The notes beneath the pieces are model-generated. The model did not search any database, was not told the origin of the DNA, and saw only the letters and a program-made list of their open reading frames with translations. Both the position numbers and the translations under genes were made by a program. Positions 26,542-35,039 of a stretch of DNA of 64,000 nucleotides are shown piece after piece. Source of the DNA: Microbacterium salitolerans (GTDB lineage Bacteria; Actinomycetota; Actinomycetes; Actinomycetales; Microbacteriaceae). Position 1 is the stretch's first letter, and each line of letters begins with the position of its first letter. The stretch is taken from the NCBI RefSeq assembly GCF_019720895.1, contig NZ_JAHKSH010000001.1, forward strand, positions 620,001 through 684,000, written 5' to 3'.

Positions 26542-28362
26542 TCAGCAGCCGGGCGACTTCCGCGTGACGGGAACGTCCTTGATCATCGGGGTGTGCGCGA
26601 CGGCCAGGGGTCCGTACGCCTGATCCTCCGCGCCCTCGAAGGTCACCTCGACCTCGTGGCTGGTCGCGGGCTGGTTCTCGATGAGGATCCTCACGGCGGC
26701 GCGGCCCTGATCGTTCGTCCCCGCGTGCGGTGTGTACTCCTCGCCGTCGACGGTCGCCGACACGAATGTGCTGCCGACGGGGCCGTAGAAGACGAGGTTC
26801 GTCGACTTCACGCCCTTCGGGAAGTAGCGCCCGGTCGAGACGTACTGGGGGAGCTCCGCGACCTGGCCCGGCTTGAGGTTGTAGTCGTAGGTCGCCGTCG
26901 CCGTGAACGTCGGCGCGCCGTCGGCTGTGCAGACGTCAGTCGTCGCGTCCACGCTCATCTTCGTGTAGTAGTCGAGCTTGCCCTCGGTGTTGTCGTTGAC
27001 GAACACGCCCATCGTCGTGTTCCGCGCGTTGCTGTCGTCCCACAGCGGGCCTTCGAAGAGCGAGTTCTTCACCGCATCGGCCTCCGTCGGATCCGTCGGA
27101 GCATAGAGGATCCGCCCCTCCTGGAATCCCTTGGCGAGCTGGGGCGCAAGAGCGGGCAGGCCACCCTTCGCGTCGGTGATCGAGTTGAAGATCGAGGCCG
27201 CCGCGAGCCCGAAGAACTCGTCCTGCTGGCGCCCGGACTCCTCGGAGCCGCCGGGATAGCGCCAGTAGACCTTGCTCACGAGCTGGTTGACGACGTTGCC
27301 CGCCTTCAGAGTCTCGCCGGTCGGGAGCTGGACGGGTCCCGTGGCCTTCATCAGGTAGCTGAGCATCACGGGATCGATCGCGAGGACGGCGTCGCCCGGG
27401 TCGCCGAGCGTCTCGGACCAGAACGCGCGTGCGAGGCTCGCGGTCTGGGCGAAGTCGGGCGTCATCGTCGTGTCCTGAATGAACTTGCCGACCTTGTCGC
27501 CGTAGAGGGCCTCGGTCCAGGGATCGAGGGGCTGGATGACTTCGTCGCGACGCGTGTTGATGTTGAAGCGATTGGCCTGCTCCGTGATCTCCATCTGCCC
27601 GTTGTCGACCGTCAGCATCAGGATGTTGCCCGGGTTGCCTCCGAGCGTGCGCATCTCGGCGCTGTTCTGCACGAGCACCATGTAGTTGCGCGGCTCGTCC
27701 GCGCCGAGCATCGTCGGCAGCTGCGGCGAGAGCACGGCGAGGCGGCGCAGGACCTGCGACATGGTGTCGAGCCCGTCGGTGACGGTCGTGACGGGTTTCC
27801 GCAGCGGGCCGAGGAGTTCGTCGGGGTCGATGCCCTGGGCGACGACCTCGACGTTGACGCGTTCGGCTGTCGGTGCGATCTCCTCGATCACCGTGCCGAG
27901 CTCGGCGACGGCGTCGACATTCAGCGCGCCGTTCGTGGGGCCGATCGACGACAGGTCGAACGCGACGAGCGGAGCCGCGACGTCGGAGACGAGATCATCG
28001 GCCGCACCCGCGAGCACACGGACGGCGCGCATGTCATCGCCCACGAACGGCAGGACCTCGGTGGCCCGCCAGAGCGGGTGGCTGGTCGCGATCCGCGCGG
28101 CCTGCGTGGATCCGCTCATGTCGTCGACGCTCTGCGTGACGGCCTGCTGGTCGCCCATGCTGGCGGCGAGTTCCTTCGACTGCGGCACGAGCGACTCGAA
28201 CGACGTCTTCGCGACGACCAGGCTCACCGCCATGACGATGAGGCAGAACCCGAGGACGCCCGCGACGGACCACGCGACGACCTTCTTGCTCGGACGACGA
28301 CGCCACCAGGGGGGCGCGGCGTCGGGTTCGGCGCCGGTCTGGTCGTGCTCCCGCGTCAGCAT
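26542..28362 (-). CDS. DUF4012 membrane-anchored protein
   Basis: 606 residues. A short basic N-terminus, one membrane helix near residues 30-50 (VVAWSVAGVLGFCLIVMAVSLVVA) and a long extracytoplasmic part. YMVLVQNSAEMRTLGGNPGNI and VLAIDPVMLSYLMKATGPVQLP are recognisable DUF4012 signatures. The biochemical role is not established; such genes are frequent in actinobacterial polysaccharide clusters. ATG 28362 is chosen because TACAAT ends only 6 nt upstream, which would give a leaderless mRNA. It is the first gene of a four-gene minus-strand operon with two glycosyltransferases and an acyltransferase. Confidence 0.88.
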   Translation of the reverse strand: MLTREHDQTGAEPDAAPPWWRRRPSKKVVAWSVAGVLGFCLIVMAVSLVVAKTSFESLVPQSKELAASMGDQQAVTQSVDDMSGSTQAARIATSHPLWRATEVLPFVGDDMRAVRVLAGAADDLVSDVAAPLVAFDLSSIGPTNGALNVDAVAELGTVIEEIAPTAERVNVEVVAQGIDPDELLGPLRKPVTTVTDGLDTMSQVLRRLAVLSPQLPTMLGADEPRNYMVLVQNSAEMRTLGGNPGNILMLTVDNGQMEITEQANRFNINTRRDEVIQPLDPWTEALYGDKVGKFIQDTTMTPDFAQTASLARAFWSETLGDPGDAVLAIDPVMLSYLMKATGPVQLPTGETLKAGNVVNQLVSKVYWRYPGGSEESGRQQDEFFGLAAASIFNSITDAKGGLPALAPQLAKGFQEGRILYAPTDPTEADAVKNSLFEGPLWDDSNARNTTMGVFVNDNTEGKLDYYTKMSVDATTDVCTADGAPTFTATATYDYNLKPGQVAELPQYVSTGRYFPKGVKSTNLVFYGPVGSTFVSATVDGEEYTPHAGTNDQGRAAVRILIENQPATSHEVEVTFEGAEDQAYGPLAVAHTPMIKDVPVTRKSPGC

Positions 28363-28368
28363 TAGCAC

Positions 28369-28374
28369 ATTGTA
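28369..28374 (-). promoter_or_regulatory. Possible -10 box (TACAAT) giving a leaderless DUF4012 transcript
   Basis: On the minus strand TACAAT lies 6 nt before ATG 28362, and no ribosome-binding site is present. That spacing would start the mRNA at or next to the ATG. No clear -35 box was found. Confidence 0.4.
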
Positions 28375-28582
28375 TGTGCGGCGACGCCGATTCACCTGAC
28401 CAGCGAGGGTGTGCCAGCTGGCCGGCGATGGTGAGCCGCCTGACTGGTGTTGATGAGCCAGCCGAGCGGAAGGCCCCGGCCTCGATGCGGCCAGAGATCG
28501 CGCGCGAGCCTCATCCGCGGAATGCCGCTGGGGTATGCTTCAGGCGGCCGACGAGCGGCGATATATACGGGGAGGCTGGCGG

Positions 28583-30178
28583 TTGACGACCGAGACGACG
28601 ACGGGGTCGAAGGGTGAGGCGTCTGTGAACGGACTCGTTCACACCGTGGCCACCGGCGCCGCCCGAGCTTCGACCGCCGAGTTCCCCGTCGTGGTTCGCA
28701 CCCCGACCGACGGGATCCCCATCGTGCACTCCGCCCCGAAGGGAACCGTCAACTGGCGGGAGAAGTACGCCCGGTTCCTGCGTCTCACCGACTTCGTCGT
28801 CATCGTCGGCGTGGTGTTCGGCACGCAGATCGGCTGGCTCGGCTTCCACAAGCAGATCGCGATGCCGGTGCCGACGTGGCCGGGCATCTCGTCCTACACC
28901 GTGCTGTCGTGCCTGATCGTCCTCCTGTGGTTGCTCGCCCTGGCCGTCGCCGACACGAGATCCGACCGCGTCGTCGGCATCGGCGCCGCCGAGTATCAGC
29001 GCGTCTTCAACAGCAGCGTCATGCTGTTCGGGCTGCTGGCGATCGCCGCCTTCCTGCTCCGCGTCGAGGCCTCGCGCGGATACCTCCTGCTGGCGCTGCC
29101 CGCCGGCGTGCTGCTGCTCGTCTTCGGTCGATACATGTGGCGCGTGTGGCTGCGCCGCCAGCGTGCGAAGGGGCAGTACAGCGCACGCGTGCTCCTCGTC
29201 GGCACGGAGGAGTCGGTGGCGCACACGGCGAACGAGCTGAGGCGCTCCAAGGGCGCCGGATACGTCGTCGCGGGCGCGTGCATCCCGACCGGTCGCGTCA
29301 AAGGCGAGCTGCGCGAATCCGACATCCCCGTCATGGGCGACGTGGCGTCGATCGAGGACGCCCTCCGCGTCACGGCGGCCGACACCGTCATCATCGCGAG
29401 CACCGACCAGCTCGACCCCATGCAGGTCAAGCAGATCTCCTGGTCTCTGGAGGCGGGCCGGCAGCATCTCGTCCTCGCCCCGAGCATCACCGACATCGCG
29501 GGCCCGCGCATCCATACGCGTCCGGTCTCGGGACTGCCCCTCATGCACGTCGAGACGCCGCGATTCTCTCCCGCGCAGCGCTTCGTCAAGCGCATGATGG
29601 ATCTGTTCGGCGCCCTCTTCCTCTTCATCTGCCTGAGTCCCGTGGTGGTCACGCTCGCCCTCATCGTGCTCATCTCCTCGGGGCGCCCGGTCATCTACAA
29701 GCAGAACCGCATCGGTCGCCACGGTCGCGAGTTCCGCATGTGGAAGTTCCGATCGATGGTGCCCGGCGCGGAGGCGAGGCTCACCTCGCTGCTTGACGCA
29801 CAGGATCACGGCAACGCCGTGCAGTTCAAGATGAGGAACGACCCGCGCGTGACGCCGATCGGCCGCGTCATGCGCAAGTACTCGCTCGACGAGCTCCCGC
29901 AGCTGTTCAACGTGCTCGGCGGGTCCATGAGCCTCGTGGGGCCGCGCCCGCCGATCCAGCGCGAAGTTGAGCAGTACGACGACCACGTGCACCGCCGCTT
30001 CCTCGTGAAGCCGGGCATCACGGGACTGTGGCAGGTCTCCGGACGGTCGACGCTGTCGTGGGACGACAGCGTGCGCCTCGATCTCTCCTATGTCGAGAAC
30101 TGGAGCGTCATGGGCGACGTCGTCATCCTGTTCAAGACGTTCAAGGCCGCACTCGCGCCGGGCGACACCACGGGATGA
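28583..30178 (+). CDS. Polyprenyl-phosphate sugar-1-phosphate transferase (first of tandem pair)
   Basis: 531 residues, WbaP/CpsE/WcaJ family. It starts glycan assembly by moving a sugar-1-phosphate from a nucleotide sugar to undecaprenyl phosphate. Four or five N-terminal helices and a cytoplasmic CoA-binding-like domain (VLLVGTEESVAHTANEL) are followed near residue 336 by the catalytic domain: KRMMDLFGALFLF, MWKFRSMVPGAE, SLDELPQLFNVLGGSMSLVG, then GPRPP and GLWQVSGRSTLSW. TTG 28583 is chosen for GGGGAGG 7 nt upstream. Divergent from the DUF4012 operon; its stop overlaps the next gene (ATGA). Confidence 0.93.
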   Translation: MTTETTTGSKGEASVNGLVHTVATGAARASTAEFPVVVRTPTDGIPIVHSAPKGTVNWREKYARFLRLTDFVVIVGVVFGTQIGWLGFHKQIAMPVPTWPGISSYTVLSCLIVLLWLLALAVADTRSDRVVGIGAAEYQRVFNSSVMLFGLLAIAAFLLRVEASRGYLLLALPAGVLLLVFGRYMWRVWLRRQRAKGQYSARVLLVGTEESVAHTANELRRSKGAGYVVAGACIPTGRVKGELRESDIPVMGDVASIEDALRVTAADTVIIASTDQLDPMQVKQISWSLEAGRQHLVLAPSITDIAGPRIHTRPVSGLPLMHVETPRFSPAQRFVKRMMDLFGALFLFICLSPVVVTLALIVLISSGRPVIYKQNRIGRHGREFRMWKFRSMVPGAEARLTSLLDAQDHGNAVQFKMRNDPRVTPIGRVMRKYSLDELPQLFNVLGGSMSLVGPRPPIQREVEQYDDHVHRRFLVKPGITGLWQVSGRSTLSWDDSVRLDLSYVENWSVMGDVVILFKTFKAALAPGDTTG

Positions 30179-31638
30179 CGGTCGCCGCGCGCGCGGGCGC
30201 CTCGCCCCGCCGCGCGAAGTGGCCCCGCCGGTACGCGGGGCGCCTCGCGCTGACCGACGCGCTCGTCATCGCCATCACCTTCGCGGCATACGCCCTCATC
30301 GTCCGACCGGGGCACCGCGGCGGCTTCGTCTGGTGGCAGGGCGTGAGCGAGATCCCGTACTGGGCGGTGCTCGTCGTCGTCGGGGGCGTGTGGTTCCTCG
30401 GCCTCGGCATCGCCGACAGCCGAGACCAGCACATCGTCGGTCACGGCAGCCAGGAGTACCGCCGCATCATCAACTCCTCGATCGGCGTCTTCTGCGTCGT
30501 CGTGACGGTCGCGTTCCTGCTGCAGATGGAGCTCGCCCGCACGATCGTCGTGTTCGCGATGCCGCTCGGCACGATCCTGCTCCTCGTCAGCCGATGGATG
30601 TGGCGGCAGTGGTTGCGCGGTCGGCAGCGCGGCGGCCAGTACACGCTCCGCGCGGTCGCGCTCGGCGAGCGGTCGAAGATCGAGCACATCGTCGATGCGA
30701 TGCGGCGCGAGGGCGGATCCGGCATCGAGGTCATCGGGGCGATCACCGACCGGCGCGACGGCGGCGAGGCCCTCGAGGGCGGGATCCAGGTGTACGGCAC
30801 GTACGCGAACGCGGCCGAGGCGATCGGATCCAGCGGGGCCGACACCGTCATCTTCGTGGGGTCGGATGATCTCGACCCGGTGATGGTGCGCAACCTCAGC
30901 TGGGAACTCACGGCGCGCGACATCCAGTGGGCCGTCGCGCCTGCGATCACCGACGTCGCGGGCCCACGGATCCACACTCGCCCCGTCGCCGGGCTGCCGC
31001 TCGTCATGATCGACTTCCCGCGGCTCGAGGGCGTCAACCGCGTCATCAAGCGCACGTTCGATGTCGTCGGATCGGCGCTCATGCTCCTCGTCCTGTCGCC
31101 CGTGTTCCTCGCGGCGGCGATCGCCGTGCGGGCGAGCGGACCCGGGCGGATCCTCTTCGCCCAGGAGCGCATCGGCCGCAGCGGGGAGCAGTTCCGCATG
31201 TACAAGTTCCGGTCGATGGTCGCCGATGCCGACGACCACCTGCAGAGCCTGCTCGATTTGCAGGGCACGACCGAGGCGCCGCTCTTCAAGGTCAACGATG
31301 ATCCGCGGATCACCCCCGTCGGACGCTTCCTGCGCAAGCACTCGATCGACGAGCTGCCGCAGCTCGTCAACGTCCTGCGCGGCGACATGAGCCTCGTGGG
31401 GCCGCGCCCGCAGCGTGCCGAGGAGGTCGCGCTGTACGACGACGCGGCGCACCGGCGCCTGCTCGTCAAGCTCGGTATGAGCGGCCTGTGGCAGGTGTCG
31501 GGCCGCAGCGCGCTCGACTGGGAGGACGCCCTCCGGCTCGACCTCTACTACGTCGAGAACTGGTCGCTGACGCAGGACATCGTGATCCTCTTCCGCACGA
31601 TCCGCGCGGTCGTGGCGCCGGGGGCGACGGCGCACTGA
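30175..31638 (+). CDS. Polyprenyl-phosphate sugar-1-phosphate transferase (second of tandem pair)
   Basis: 487 residues, paralogue of the preceding gene with the same order: N-terminal helices, Rossmann-like middle (VALGERSKIEHIVDAMR) and catalytic C-terminus (VIKRTFDVVGSALMLLVL, MYKFRSMVADADD, SIDELPQLVNVLRGDMSLVG, GLWQVSGRSALDW). Its ATG overlaps the previous stop by 4 bp, so the two are made together. Having both suggests two initiating sugars, two lipid-linked products, or a redundant pair. It is the last polysaccharide gene before the accessory patch at 31.7 kb. Confidence 0.93.
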   Translation: MTVAARAGASPRRAKWPRRYAGRLALTDALVIAITFAAYALIVRPGHRGGFVWWQGVSEIPYWAVLVVVGGVWFLGLGIADSRDQHIVGHGSQEYRRIINSSIGVFCVVVTVAFLLQMELARTIVVFAMPLGTILLLVSRWMWRQWLRGRQRGGQYTLRAVALGERSKIEHIVDAMRREGGSGIEVIGAITDRRDGGEALEGGIQVYGTYANAAEAIGSSGADTVIFVGSDDLDPVMVRNLSWELTARDIQWAVAPAITDVAGPRIHTRPVAGLPLVMIDFPRLEGVNRVIKRTFDVVGSALMLLVLSPVFLAAAIAVRASGPGRILFAQERIGRSGEQFRMYKFRSMVADADDHLQSLLDLQGTTEAPLFKVNDDPRITPVGRFLRKHSIDELPQLVNVLRGDMSLVGPRPQRAEEVALYDDAAHRRLLVKLGMSGLWQVSGRSALDWEDALRLDLYYVENWSLTQDIVILFRTIRAVVAPGATAH

Positions 31639-31688
31639 CGGGCGGTGAGCGGCGTCGGCAGACAACTGTTCGGGACGGCTTAGCGTTA

Positions 31689-31710
31689 GAGTTATCTAAA
31701 ACGATAACTC
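31689..31710 (+). promoter_or_regulatory. Inverted-repeat operator before the XRE/nucleotidyltransferase pair
   Basis: Perfect inverted repeat GAGTTATC (31689-31696), 6-nt spacer, GATAACTC (31703-31710), lying 13 nt before the ATG of the XRE gene and just upstream of its GGGAGG site. It is AT-rich in a GC-rich setting. The likely role is autorepression by the encoded HTH protein. Confidence 0.6.
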
Positions 31711-31723
31711 AGGGAGGTGGAGC

Positions 31724-32305
31724 ATGACGCTCACGGCATCCCTTCGACGTGCGCGGATCCGCTCCGGCGAGACGCTGCGGGACGTCGCTCGCCGCGCGGG
31801 CGTCGCGGCACCCAACCTGTCGACGATCGAGCGAGGCAGACGCGATCCCACGAGTGCCACCGTGCAGAGGGTCGCCCAGGCGCTGGGGGTATCGTTCGTC
31901 CCCGTCGCAAGTCGAGGGAGAGCTTCGGCAGCCGAGGCTCTGCCGCTGATCGCCGCGGCGCACGAGCGTGGCGAGCATCGCCTCGCGTACCGATCGTTCA
32001 TCCAGCTCGCCGACGACCTCGCCGTTGCCGATGCGGTGACTCGTGTGCTGCTTTCTGCAGAGCCGCCGGAGCCGTCGGAGACCCGCTGGGACGACGCCGT
32101 CGCCGCCCTCGTCGAATACCGGCTGGTGAGCCTCCACGCACCCGTCCCGGCCTGGGTCCGCGAGAACACCGGTGATGCCGAGCACCCCTGGGAGCCGCAG
32201 CGAGCTGAGGTCCCGCTGCCGTTCCCTGTGGATGAGGCCGAAGTCGCCGAACCCTTCCAGCGCCGCGGAGTGATGATCGAGGCGAACGAGCTGGACAGCG
32301 CGTGA
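31724..32305 (+). CDS. XRE-family HTH regulator, putative antitoxin
   Basis: 193 residues. An N-terminal helix-turn-helix of the Cro/C1 type covers about residues 6-60 (ASLRRARIRSGETLRDVARRAG..LSTIERGRR). The rest is acidic and not assigned. GGGAGG lies 6 nt before the ATG. The stop overlaps the start of the nucleotidyltransferase (GTGA), a layout seen in AbiE-type and other nucleotidyltransferase toxin-antitoxin pairs. The perfect inverted repeat in front of it suggests that it controls its own operon. Antitoxin function is inference from context. Confidence 0.72.
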   Translation: MTLTASLRRARIRSGETLRDVARRAGVAAPNLSTIERGRRDPTSATVQRVAQALGVSFVPVASRGRASAAEALPLIAAAHERGEHRLAYRSFIQLADDLAVADAVTRVLLSAEPPEPSETRWDDAVAALVEYRLVSLHAPVPAWVRENTGDAEHPWEPQRAEVPLPFPVDEAEVAEPFQRRGVMIEANELDSA

Positions 32306-32895
32306 CCGGCCCGCGCGGAGTCCTCGACCGTGACGAGGTGGTCGCCGGGCTCAAGGATCTGGTCGATCGGTTGCGCGACGAAGGTCAGCCGTGCACGATC
32401 CAGATCGTCGGCGGCGCGGCGATCGCGCTCACGGTCGACCAGGAGCGGCCGCCGACGAGAGACGTCGACATGATCGTCACGCCGCCCGAGGCAATCCGGC
32501 GGATCGCCGCGGACGTCGGCTTCGATCGTGGCTGGCCCGAGGGGTGGCTCGATGGGGCGGTATCGATCTTCTTGCCGAGCCAATTCGGGCGTGGCACGGA
32601 GTGGGTCACGATCCACCAGGACGGCGACGTCCTCATCCAGGTCGCAAGTCCCGCAATGCTGCTCGCGATGAAGCTGATGGCCGTAGCCAGGCGCCCGCGC
32701 CGAGACGCAGATGACGTCGCGACGCTCCTGGCGGTCAACGAGATCTGCACTGCGGACGAAGCAGACGAGCTGTTCGGCGAGTTCTTCCCCGGCGACGAAA
32801 TGACGCCGAAGGCGTACGAGGTCGTCGAAGCGCTTCTCGCGCAGGGGGTGCGCCACGTGCGCACGCCGGGAACGCCGGTGCTCGGCGAGGCGTGA
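32302..32895 (+). CDS. AbiEii/MNT-like nucleotidyltransferase, putative toxin
   Basis: 197 residues. IQIVGGAAIAL at about 33-43 followed by TRDVDMIV at 52-59 is the GG...DxD arrangement of minimal nucleotidyltransferases, including AbiEii-type toxins and DUF6036-like proteins. A later basic stretch (LMAVARRPRRDADDV) also fits. It starts with GTG overlapping the XRE gene stop. Targets cannot be told from sequence. It could instead be a non-toxic tRNA- or protein-modifying enzyme. Confidence 0.65.
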   Translation: MTGPRGVLDRDEVVAGLKDLVDRLRDEGQPCTIQIVGGAAIALTVDQERPPTRDVDMIVTPPEAIRRIAADVGFDRGWPEGWLDGAVSIFLPSQFGRGTEWVTIHQDGDVLIQVASPAMLLAMKLMAVARRPRRDADDVATLLAVNEICTADEADELFGEFFPGDEMTPKAYEVVEALLAQGVRHVRTPGTPVLGEA

Positions 32896-32998
32896 AGGCT
32901 GGCGTTCCCTGCCTGCTCGCGCAGCAGATCGACGGGGCGTGAACCGGGTCTGTCGGGCGGATCGCTTCGTTTGTCAGAGGTTCGGGTTCGACTGAGGC

Positions 32999-34516
32999 AT
33001 GGACAACTTCCGCGAACTCCGAGAGCAGGTGGCCGTGCTCGGCGGCCTGCTCGACGAGGGCGCTGGCGAGCTCGCCGACGCGATGCGCACACTCGGCGAC
33101 GAGCAGCTGGTGCGCGCGCTCGAGGCCGCGGCCCGCGCCGTGCGATCCCTGGGCAGGATCGAGGCGGTCGGAGCCGGCATCCTGGCCGAGCGCTCGACGC
33201 GCGAGTCGGGGCACGACGGGCTGGCGCAGACGCGCGGCCACCGTACATCCGCCGAGTTCGTGCAGGCGATCACGGGAGCGTCGAGGGCCGACGCCCGTCA
33301 GCGGATCCGTGTGGGGCAGTCGGTGCTCGACGCGGCAGACGAGAGCGTCGCTCCCAGAGGGCCGGGCGAGGCGCGCGCCGCGGCGTGGCACGCACCGCTC
33401 GCCGAGGCGCTGATGCGCGGGCGGCTCTCGCCGGCGCAGAGCGACGCGATCCGACGCGGACTCGGAGAGCCGCCCACCGCCGAAGGCGGCGCGGCCAACG
33501 AGGGCTCCCGCGGTGACTGGTCCGCGGCGGCCGAGCAGCTCGCCGACGAGGCCGCGCACCGCACAGTCGAGGAGCTGCGTTCCGAGGCGCGCCTGATTCG
33601 CGATCGACTCGACCCCGACGGTGCCGAGCGACGATTCCTCGCGCGACACGAAGCGCGGGCGTTTCGCTCGTGGACCGACGACGAGGGGCGCAGCCGTGCA
33701 TCGATCTGCTTCGACGACGACGGCCACGCGCTGGTCCGCTCGATCTTCGATGCGGCGCTGCGGCCGCGGCGGGGCGGGCCGCGTTTCGTCGACGACACCG
33801 AGCGCGAGGCGGCGACGGCGCTCGCAGACGACCCGCGGACGAACGACCAGCTGTCGTATGACCTTCTCGTCGACCTGCTGCGCGCGGGAGCGTTCGCCGA
33901 CGCGAAGGTCGTGCACGGCACGCGTCGAGCCGGCGTGCGCGTGGTGTCCGTGATCGACACGGGTGCGCGCGGCGCGCGCTCTCCGGGCGGCGCAGATGCT
34001 GACTCGACGGGCGGCGCGGGTGGCGCGGTCAGCGGTGTCGGTGCGGGCCCGGGCGGCTACACCGAAGACGGGCTCGTGTCGCTCCCTCGGCGCGACATCG
34101 ACCGGCGCATCTGCGATACGGCGGCGCTGCCCGTGGAGGTCTCGACCCGGGGCGATCCGCTGAACGTCGGGCGCGAGCGCCGCCTCTTCACACCCGCACA
34201 GCGCGTCGCACTCGCTGTGCGCGACGGCGGGTGCCGCTGGAGCGGCTGCGACCGCCCGGCTTCCTACTGCGAGGCGCACCACATCGACGCCTACTCGCAG
34301 GACGGGCGCACCGATATCGACCGCGGCATCCTGCTGTGTCGGTTCCACCACATGCAGCTGCATCACTCCGCCTGGCAGATCACGCGCGACGGCAGGTCCG
34401 ACTTCGTGCTTCACGATCCGGGCGGCCGCTCGATCACCCTTGCCCCGCGACTCGCCCTCACCTACGCGTTCGCGGGCGTCGACCCACCGCCCCGACGATT
34501 CCGCCCCGCCGCATAG
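32999..34516 (+). CDS. DUF222-HNH endonuclease family protein (13E12-like)
   Basis: 505 residues. The N-terminal part is a DUF222 domain (helical, SAEFVQAITGASRADARQRI and LSPAQSDAIRRGLGEP). A Gly/Ala-rich linker lies near 320-350. At about 411-455 there is an HNH nuclease core: CRWSGC, CEAHHIDAY, DRGILLCRFHHMQLH. Family members are often multi-copy in actinobacterial genomes and resemble mobile or selfish elements; their natural role is unclear. A small hairpin overlaps the stop (CCCCGCC/GGCGGGG, 34504-34522). No insertion-sequence ends were seen around it. Confidence 0.85.
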   Translation: MDNFRELREQVAVLGGLLDEGAGELADAMRTLGDEQLVRALEAAARAVRSLGRIEAVGAGILAERSTRESGHDGLAQTRGHRTSAEFVQAITGASRADARQRIRVGQSVLDAADESVAPRGPGEARAAAWHAPLAEALMRGRLSPAQSDAIRRGLGEPPTAEGGAANEGSRGDWSAAAEQLADEAAHRTVEELRSEARLIRDRLDPDGAERRFLARHEARAFRSWTDDEGRSRASICFDDDGHALVRSIFDAALRPRRGGPRFVDDTEREAATALADDPRTNDQLSYDLLVDLLRAGAFADAKVVHGTRRAGVRVVSVIDTGARGARSPGGADADSTGGAGGAVSGVGAGPGGYTEDGLVSLPRRDIDRRICDTAALPVEVSTRGDPLNVGRERRLFTPAQRVALAVRDGGCRWSGCDRPASYCEAHHIDAYSQDGRTDIDRGILLCRFHHMQLHHSAWQITRDGRSDFVLHDPGGRSITLAPRLALTYAFAGVDPPPRRFRPAA

Positions 34517-34752
34517 GCGGGGTGCGGGGCGAGCAGCGGTCGCGAGGAGCTCCATGGGGCCGGGCCGCGGGCTGCGGGGCGAGGCGTCAGAGAAGATCAG
34601 TCCGTCGCCGGGTACGACCCGACCGCGGCGTCACGCTTCGTCGAGTGCTGGTCCCGCGAGTCATGCGACCGCGTCATCCACTGAGCACCTGCCCGACCGT
34701 ATGAGCGCGTACGACAGGCGATCGTTCTCCTGGCTCCTGCGGAAATGTATGA

Positions 34753-34762
34753 CTACATGTAG
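34753..34762. promoter_or_regulatory. Palindromic operator-like site (CTACATGTAG)
   Basis: A 10-bp perfect palindrome in an AT-rich patch about 30 nt before the RelE-like relic. It resembles operators of RelB/Phd-type antitoxins, but no antitoxin gene lies between it and the relic. Confidence 0.4.
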
Positions 34763-34785
34763 ATATTTGTCGTCATGGCGGCGTG

Positions 34786-35031
34786 AAAAGGTGATCAAGG
34801 ATGTTCCGCGCTCCGTGCGCATCCTCGACGAGATCGATCGCGGCGCGTGTGATCGTTGCGCTCACACGGCTCGACGGGCTCGATGACCCATCGGTTCGCT
34901 ACAGGGTGCGCCCCGGACCGCTTCGACGGCTCTGGAGACTCCGAGTCGGAGCTGATCGGGTGATTCTCGACATCCGACGACACGAGCTCGTGGTTCTCGC
35001 GATCGATGTGGGCAACCGAACGAGCAACGAC
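34786..35031 (+). pseudogene. RelE/ParE-type toxin relic (frameshifted)
   Basis: A RelE-like protein appears split over two frames. In one frame KVIKDVPRSVRILDEIDRG matches the first helices. From about 34855, one frame over, RLWRLRVGADRVILDIRRHEL and VVLAIDVGNR match the C-terminal beta sheet (W-R-x-R-V-G-x-x-R-V-I). No intact start or antitoxin remains. Its end runs up to the convergent rmlCD gene. It looks like a dead toxin-antitoxin locus. A sequencing error is possible but would not explain the missing antitoxin. Confidence 0.5.
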
Positions 35032-35039
35032 GACCGAAC

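Larger units (their letters stand above)
34517..35039. other. 523-bp region with a decayed toxin-antitoxin locus
   Basis: No intact gene between the HNH gene and rmlCD. An AT-rich patch at 34741-34772 holds the perfect palindrome CTACATGTAG (34753-34762), like a toxin-antitoxin operator. A RelE-like relic follows from about 34786. Confidence 0.55.

Noticed and set aside
25417-28365. A 982-codon open frame on the plus strand
   Set aside because: It is antisense to the GT4 and DUF4012 genes, which have clear family motifs. Its sequence is low-complexity Arg/Val/Asp/Glu-rich, as expected from a shadow frame in GC-rich DNA.
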